Source: Delphinus delphis (taxonomy: Eukaryota > Chordata > Mammalia > Artiodactyla > Delphinidae). Taken from it: DNA of 64,000 nt. Under the pieces are notes generated by a model. It did no database searches, had not been told where the DNA came from, and saw only the letters and a list, made by a program, of their open reading frames with translations. Of the stretch, positions 59,291-64,000 are shown piece after piece (positions within the stretch are counted from its first letter, which is position 1; each line of letters opens with the position of its first letter). Made by a program: the position numbers and the translations under genes. The DNA lies in the NCBI RefSeq assembly GCF_949987515.2, contig NC_082689.1, forward strand, positions 7,369,501 to 7,433,500, written 5' to 3'.

Positions 59291-62200
59291 AATAGAACAT
59301 AGATGTTCAAACTCCTAATCCAGAGTTTACTCACAAATTAAACCCATCAGAAGCAGCCAGAAATTCTACAAAAATAAAGTAGAAAAAGGAAGTTCTGGGA
59401 TCTAATTCTAAGGGGCTCTAAAAAAGCAATAGACATATCATGCATAGAAAAGCTTCAGGATAGAGACTGCCAAGATGTCTAAATGGAACTAAATTTGTTA
59501 AGCTTCCAGCAGATAAACGATAACAAAATGTGTACCCCTGAAAAAAATGTTAAGATCAACTTAATATATAACAATATAAAAATTTTACTCAAAATTATTT
59601 TGAAGGGTAAAAAAATGACTTCAAGTACAATCTAATAGAGTATACATTTCCAATTACTACTAATATAACTTACAATATAAATTATACTGTATGCAAGAAT
59701 TGCTCTAAAACATTAAAATAAATCCTTTATAACCTAAATGATTAGAGTAGATTTGTATGTATATAAATTTGGGTGGGGATTGAGGGTGCCAAAAAACTTT
59801 ATAATGAGTTAACTCATTACAGGGTTAAAAAAATAAATATATTTGTGTATTATTGATACAACTTAAAATAAATGATAAAGTTGTTCATGGGCAACTCAGA
59901 AGATAATATCTAAAGCTCCTTTAATGTCTAAAAATTACATGACTCCAAAGTGACCAGGGCTAAAATGAACGAGGGATACCCACACCCACATGGCCTTTCT
60001 CAGCACTTAAAATCAAAGTCTTCCTCTTTCTGTAACATTAGCAATATGACAAAGTTGAGTAGCCAAATATTTTAGTTGACTTTTTAAAAAATCTTAACAG
60101 ATTAATATGTAAACAAGATGATTTAAAGGTAAACATAATTAAATAATTTACAAATTAATGCCTGAACTAAATATTTCTAACCTATAGTCAACAAATGAGC
60201 TTGGGGCTATGAATCCTTAAACTAGAAGCACCTATCACGCTGGCATGCTTTTATCTTTTTTCAGGGAAAAGGGTCTAAGGTTTTTGCCAGGGTCTTAAAG
60301 GTGTCTCTGACCTCTAAAAGGTAAGGAAATATAAATTTAAAATATATTTTTTTTCTATTCAATATGGCAAACACGGCAGTCTTATGAGCAAACTATACTA
60401 CCTGTATAACACATTTTATATTCTTACATCAACAATTCCTCAAGATGTATAAAAGGTGCTAAAATACAACCGCACTACATATATAAATACTTTCCCCAAC
60501 GGCAATAAATACTTGATTGTTTCTGCCTGAACGTATTGTCTAAATAGGACTCTTCTAAAAACTAAATTAAATTAAAATGCAGTATTGGTTTTAGTCTGGT
60601 GTAATTGAGTGGACTTCCTAAGGAGAAAGAGCAGTAAAAGGGCACCTGTGTGCATGTTTGACTTACAGCCAGAAATGGTGTTTATGGAAAACTTCAGATG
60701 GAGCAAAAAGGCACTCAGCCAACAAAATCTACAGCTGTGAAACTTGGAACTTAGAAGCGCCCAAACTCCAAAAGCAAAAGGGGAATTATGGGACAGACTT
60801 TGAAGCTTGTTTATGTGCAAATTTTTCTAGCAAGTAACTTTGTATTTCTCTATTCAGATATATATTCTCTGATTAACACTAAAAATATTTTCTAATACCA
60901 GAGAAAACAGTGAAAGGGAATCCCATCCAGGTATTGATATTTACTTTTCCCCCCAGTTGTAAACAAAACTCAGGGTAACTAGGATGGAGTAGTTTAAATT
61001 CTATATCCAGAGATTTGCAACTTTTCTCCCACCCTAACCCCTGAGGAGGTAACAAATCTGCTCCACTGGTTAATATGGTCCCGAAAACACAGCAGCTCCT
61101 GGCTGGGAGAGACTGGAGGGGCTGCTGTATATCAGACTCTGAAAAAGCACCTCATGTGGTCTAAATATGCCCCATATTCCTATAACCTTTATGCTCAGTC
61201 ATCTGCTGGTATATACCCAGACACTGCCTGAAATCTCGGGGGAAGGTGATCAGTAGTGGGCTTCAATGCAGAACTGGAAAGAGACTAGGCATCTTCTAAA
61301 GAAAGCATTGGAGACCAGGGCTAAAGGTTAAAAATTGTGAGATTATGTATATACATAGGCAAGACACTGCACGCCAACTAAAGGTTTTGTTGTTTTCAGG
61401 TACCATGTGGTACAATTATGGATTATATACTGGAGTGCTTTAGCCAGAAAGAAAAGCAAACAATTTAGGGATACAGAATTGAATTTAATAAAGAATAATG
61501 TACCTGATTCTTGGCATCTTGTTTAATCATTGTAATTTGGAATAAAAAATAAATCAATCAATGAACAGATATCTAGCAGCATGTATGTTCATTTATAGAA
61601 GAATGTTTTAGAGCCATCTCCAACTGAAATCATTAATTCTGTTTAGACGGGAGGGCCCATGTATTTTAGGGTGAAGTTGGTTTATCATCTGTGCCGATAT
61701 CAGTTTCATCTCAGCTAACCGGGCAACTTCAAACAGAAATGAGTTTATGTGCTCCGGCTATTATAATGGGAGTGCTATGCTCCTAAGGAGACACTCTAGA
61801 ACTGGTCTACGACATCCATTCAGTTAGCAATTAGGAATCACTGTTCAGAGACCACAGCAGACTTTCAAACTGTGAAATCCAGAAACCAGAATACTTCTTC
61901 ACTTGAGACATTTCTTTCTTGACAATCATCTTGTAAATGATTTCTGTCTGAATATATTATGGAAAGGGGCTTCTAATGTTGGTAAAATCCTTTACTATCT
62001 TGCTTACTATAATGTCTATTCAAGACACATGGCAGGTACACCTTCAGTACTGCTTTCTGAAAGGCAGTGTTACACTATATTTACTGTCTTCCCTCTTCCG
62101 CCCCCAATCAGTAAACTAGCAATTGATAATTAAGTACAGTTCCTACCAGAACATGCAGGGAAGGTGCATCACACCACAAGTCTCTCCTTTATGCTTTTAC

Positions 62201-63302
62201 CTTCTCTAGTTCTGAAGGTCAAAGTTTGCAGTGCTGTGTCTGAACTTGTATTGAAATGTTTGGCATTAATAAAAACAAAGAAGGAATTAATATATTTTTT
62301 AATTGTGGGGGGAGGAGAAGGAATCTACAAAGGCGGATTTCACTTTCTAAGCAGCATTATATTGGTCTAGATTAATAATTTTCCCAGCAGGCCTTCCATG
62401 ATTTTACTATGAACAATCGCAGCCTTTGTATCTCAGATCCCCTTACATGTGACATTTGATCAAAGTTTTAAAATCAGCAGCTAATGGAGGTGGAGAAAAG
62501 TCCTGCTCAGTAAGGCATTATACAAAGCTATCCCACAGCTCACTTTGAGGTTGCTACACGCTGGATCACAGACGTTTTCCAGCTAGACATTATTTAGATG
62601 TTTAAGTTTCTGTACCCTGAACACTATATTTATTGCATGTCATCATACTTCTCCTCAGGGAAACATCCCCTAAACATTACTAAAGCATGATTTAAGAAAA
62701 TTCTTCAGTTCTTTCACACAGGTGTGTTTTTTAGAGATAGGTGTAAGGAACCAAACAATTAAATGTTTTCTTATTCAAGGTTTCTGTACATAGCCTTAAA
62801 AAAATAAAATAAAAAAGTCTGCCTCCTTGCCCCCCAAAAAAAGATTTCAGGTAACTAAATTACCTCTATTACTAGTTCTAGAATTAGTGGTAGTCATTCT
62901 GATGAGATGGGATATGAAAAGAAAACTAGTGAAATCAATTCATTAATTTCTACCTAAAAGTCCTTATCCAAGGAAATATTCCCAAAAGAAATGGAGGAAA
63001 AAAAGATTAGTAAAGGAAATATCTCACACTTAAACATGCTATATAAGGAAAGACGGCTGAAAGGAAATCTTGCAGGGAATTTTATCCCTTTGAACTTGTA
63101 AATAAACTCTTAAGTAAGATTATGCAAACTTACTAAAAGACCGGTCCTGATTAGAGAGAAAAAATGCACCCCTTCTCCAAGTCAGTTCTGGAGGCTTTCT
63201 CCAGAGTTGTTAAGGTCTGTGATGGGTGAAGAAAGACCTCCTAACAAACCAGCATTCTTTTCCACAGGATCAGAGCTAACTGGCCCCCCGCAGACTAAGT
63301 GA
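59291..63302. other. Intron segment upstream of the candidate antisense promoter
   Basis: About 4 kb with no repeat that I can name with confidence and no coding signal. Several short ORFs have no family resemblance. If 63303-63493 is a promoter and first exon, this is its upstream region. Confidence 0.4.
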
Positions 63303-63349
63303 CCAATCACATCAGCTTCAGCTGAAAGCAGCCCCCACGACATTATAAA
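63303..63349 (+). promoter_or_regulatory. KCNJ13: Candidate promoter: CCAAT box, E-box and TATA box on plus strand
   Basis: A CCAAT box at 63303-63307, a palindromic E-box (CAGCTG inside TTCAGCTGAA) at 63317-63326 and TATAAA at 63344-63349 are spaced as in a classical TATA promoter. A start site about 30 bp downstream (near 63374) would open an exon that ends in a consensus donor at 63494. KCNJ13 is known to lie antisense inside a GIGYF2 intron, and the position and strand here fit its 5' end. The assignment to KCNJ13 is inference, because its coding exons would lie beyond base 64000. Confidence 0.5.
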
Positions 63350-63373
63350 CAGAGCAATGTGAACCGTAAACCC

Positions 63374-63493
63374 AGTCCAAGAAGAGAACCTACAAGCTGG
63401 ACTTGTAGATTAAAATTACCTCACCAAAAAGACAGTCTCTGAAAGCTTCCTCCAGACCTACCCGTGTATAAAGCTGGCCCAGCAAAAGAACTG
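63374..63493 (+). other. KCNJ13: Candidate non-coding first exon, probably KCNJ13
   Basis: The stretch downstream of the TATA box contains no ATG and ends CAAAAGAACTG followed by the strong donor GTGAGT at 63494. It is not a repeat that I recognise. KCNJ13 (inward-rectifier potassium channel Kir7.1 of retinal pigment and other epithelia) has a non-coding first exon with coding exons downstream. On this strand the rest of the gene would run out of the window to the right. The 5' edge is estimated from the TATA position and is uncertain by several bases. Confidence 0.48.
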
Positions 63494-64000
63494 GTGAGTA
63501 CATGAGAAAATATTCAATCTTATTTCTTTCCTTAAGGAGAACAGAGAAAAAAACTGACTGACAAATAGGGATGGAGCTTGATATTGCCAATAGAGTTTTA
63601 AAACAAAGACATTACATACAGGATCATACATTAAGGTTCTTTATTCTTTTTCCTTAAATTTTAGAAATAGAATAATAGTCCTCTTGAAAGCATTATTGGA
63701 AATTTTCTTCTTAATTGTTTTACTAAATGTATACTAATTCTCCATTATAATATAGAAATGGGAAGAGAAAGACCCTGGAAAAAATTCAGTGGCTTTTTAA
63801 AAAATGTATCTTTTTCATTTGGAAGGGATTAAAGAAATCCAAAATGAGCAAAGAAAAACAAATGACCCCCCCCCAAAAAAAAATCATTTTGTTTTTACTT
63901 TTTTAAGCCATAGGAAAAATGATGAGTGTCCTAATTTCTTAAGCATGAAATTATTGCTGAAATTAGGTGCTTCTACAAATAAGAAATTAAAATATAAAAG
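63494..64000. other. Candidate first intron of antisense gene / GIGYF2 intron
   Basis: Begins with the consensus donor GTGAGT on the plus strand. The rest to the window edge is AT-rich with no exon or named repeat visible. Confidence 0.35.

Larger units (their letters stand above)
1..64000 (-). other. GIGYF2: GIGYF2 gene span (partial; both ends outside window)
   Basis: GIGYF2 is a cytoplasmic scaffold. Known family roles: an N-terminal motif binds 4EHP (EIF4E2), the GYF domain binds proline-rich PPG-phi ligands (GRB10, TNRC6, ZNF598, TTP), and a linker motif recruits DDX6, together silencing target or ribosome-stalled mRNAs. In the sequence, 20 minus-strand exons translate in one frame (1,087 codons; the human protein is about 1,299 residues). 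The last exon lies below base 1. The first exons, including the 4EHP-binding motif, lie above base 64000. Exon phases agree at every junction and no internal stops occur. Identification rests on protein similarity that I recognise by eye over the whole length, not on a database search. Confidence 0.97.

Noticed and set aside
59102..59302. Plus-strand ORF over the retrocopy
   Set aside because: Antisense of the retroposed fragment that also crosses its target duplication.
61903..62370. Plus-strand ORFs upstream of the candidate promoter
   Set aside because: No recognisable domain or KCNJ13 coding similarity. Composition is typical of AT-rich intron.

Overview
The window is an interior piece of one large mammalian gene. 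Twenty coding exons on the minus strand, between 2003 and 52385, join into one continuous reading frame of 3,261 nt (1,087 codons). I recognise the product as GIGYF2 (GRB10-interacting GYF protein 2, PERQ2), the scaffold that partners with the cap-binding protein 4EHP/EIF4E2 to repress translation of selected or stalled mRNAs. The gene runs off both edges. The last coding exon (about 21 residues) lies left of base 1, and the first exons, with the promoter and the 4EHP-binding motif, lie right of base 64000. Every exon has AG/GT borders and matching phases, and no exon carries a stop or frameshift, so the gene looks intact.

The host is almost certainly a toothed whale or dolphin. The introns hold fourteen CHR-family (tRNA-Glu-derived) SINEs, including the short class lacking the central block. 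I see no ruminant Bov-B or BOV-A2 elements. Older layers (MIR, L2, MER20 and other hAT elements, MaLR LTR, L1M) are the usual placental-mammal background.

Layout by increasing coordinate, which is the reverse of transcription. 1-9306: the C-terminal exons (W-motif/helical region, polyQ exons) in short introns. 9307-24101: one intron filled with a nested L1 cluster, in which an old L1M is split by a younger 5'-truncated L1 and by CHR SINEs. 24102-34957: the E/R/K-rich helix and Q-rich exons. 38232-43856: the two GYF-domain exons, separated by another L1/SINE-rich intron. 44839-52385: the acidic, proline-rich and DDX6-contact region, with three exons packed at 92-93 bp spacing. 52386-64000: a long intron with an LTR remnant, a sense-strand L1, an inverted CHR pair, a small processed retrocopy, a (GT)40 tract and, at its right end, a plus-strand promoter and non-coding first exon. 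That last item fits KCNJ13, the potassium-channel gene known to sit antisense inside GIGYF2 in mammals.

I found no unknown enzymatic system, CRISPR array or novel gene cluster. The items most worth a second look are the antisense promoter/exon at 63303-63493, the retrocopy at 58824-59198 with perfect target-site duplications, a 'tail-only' retro-insertion at 54554-54604, the nested L1/SINE structure with an abrupt L1-to-SINE junction at 16316, the contracted glutamine/proline tract in the exon at 2930-3114, and splice-site features (NAGNAG acceptor, weak donors, a run of five frame-neutral exons).
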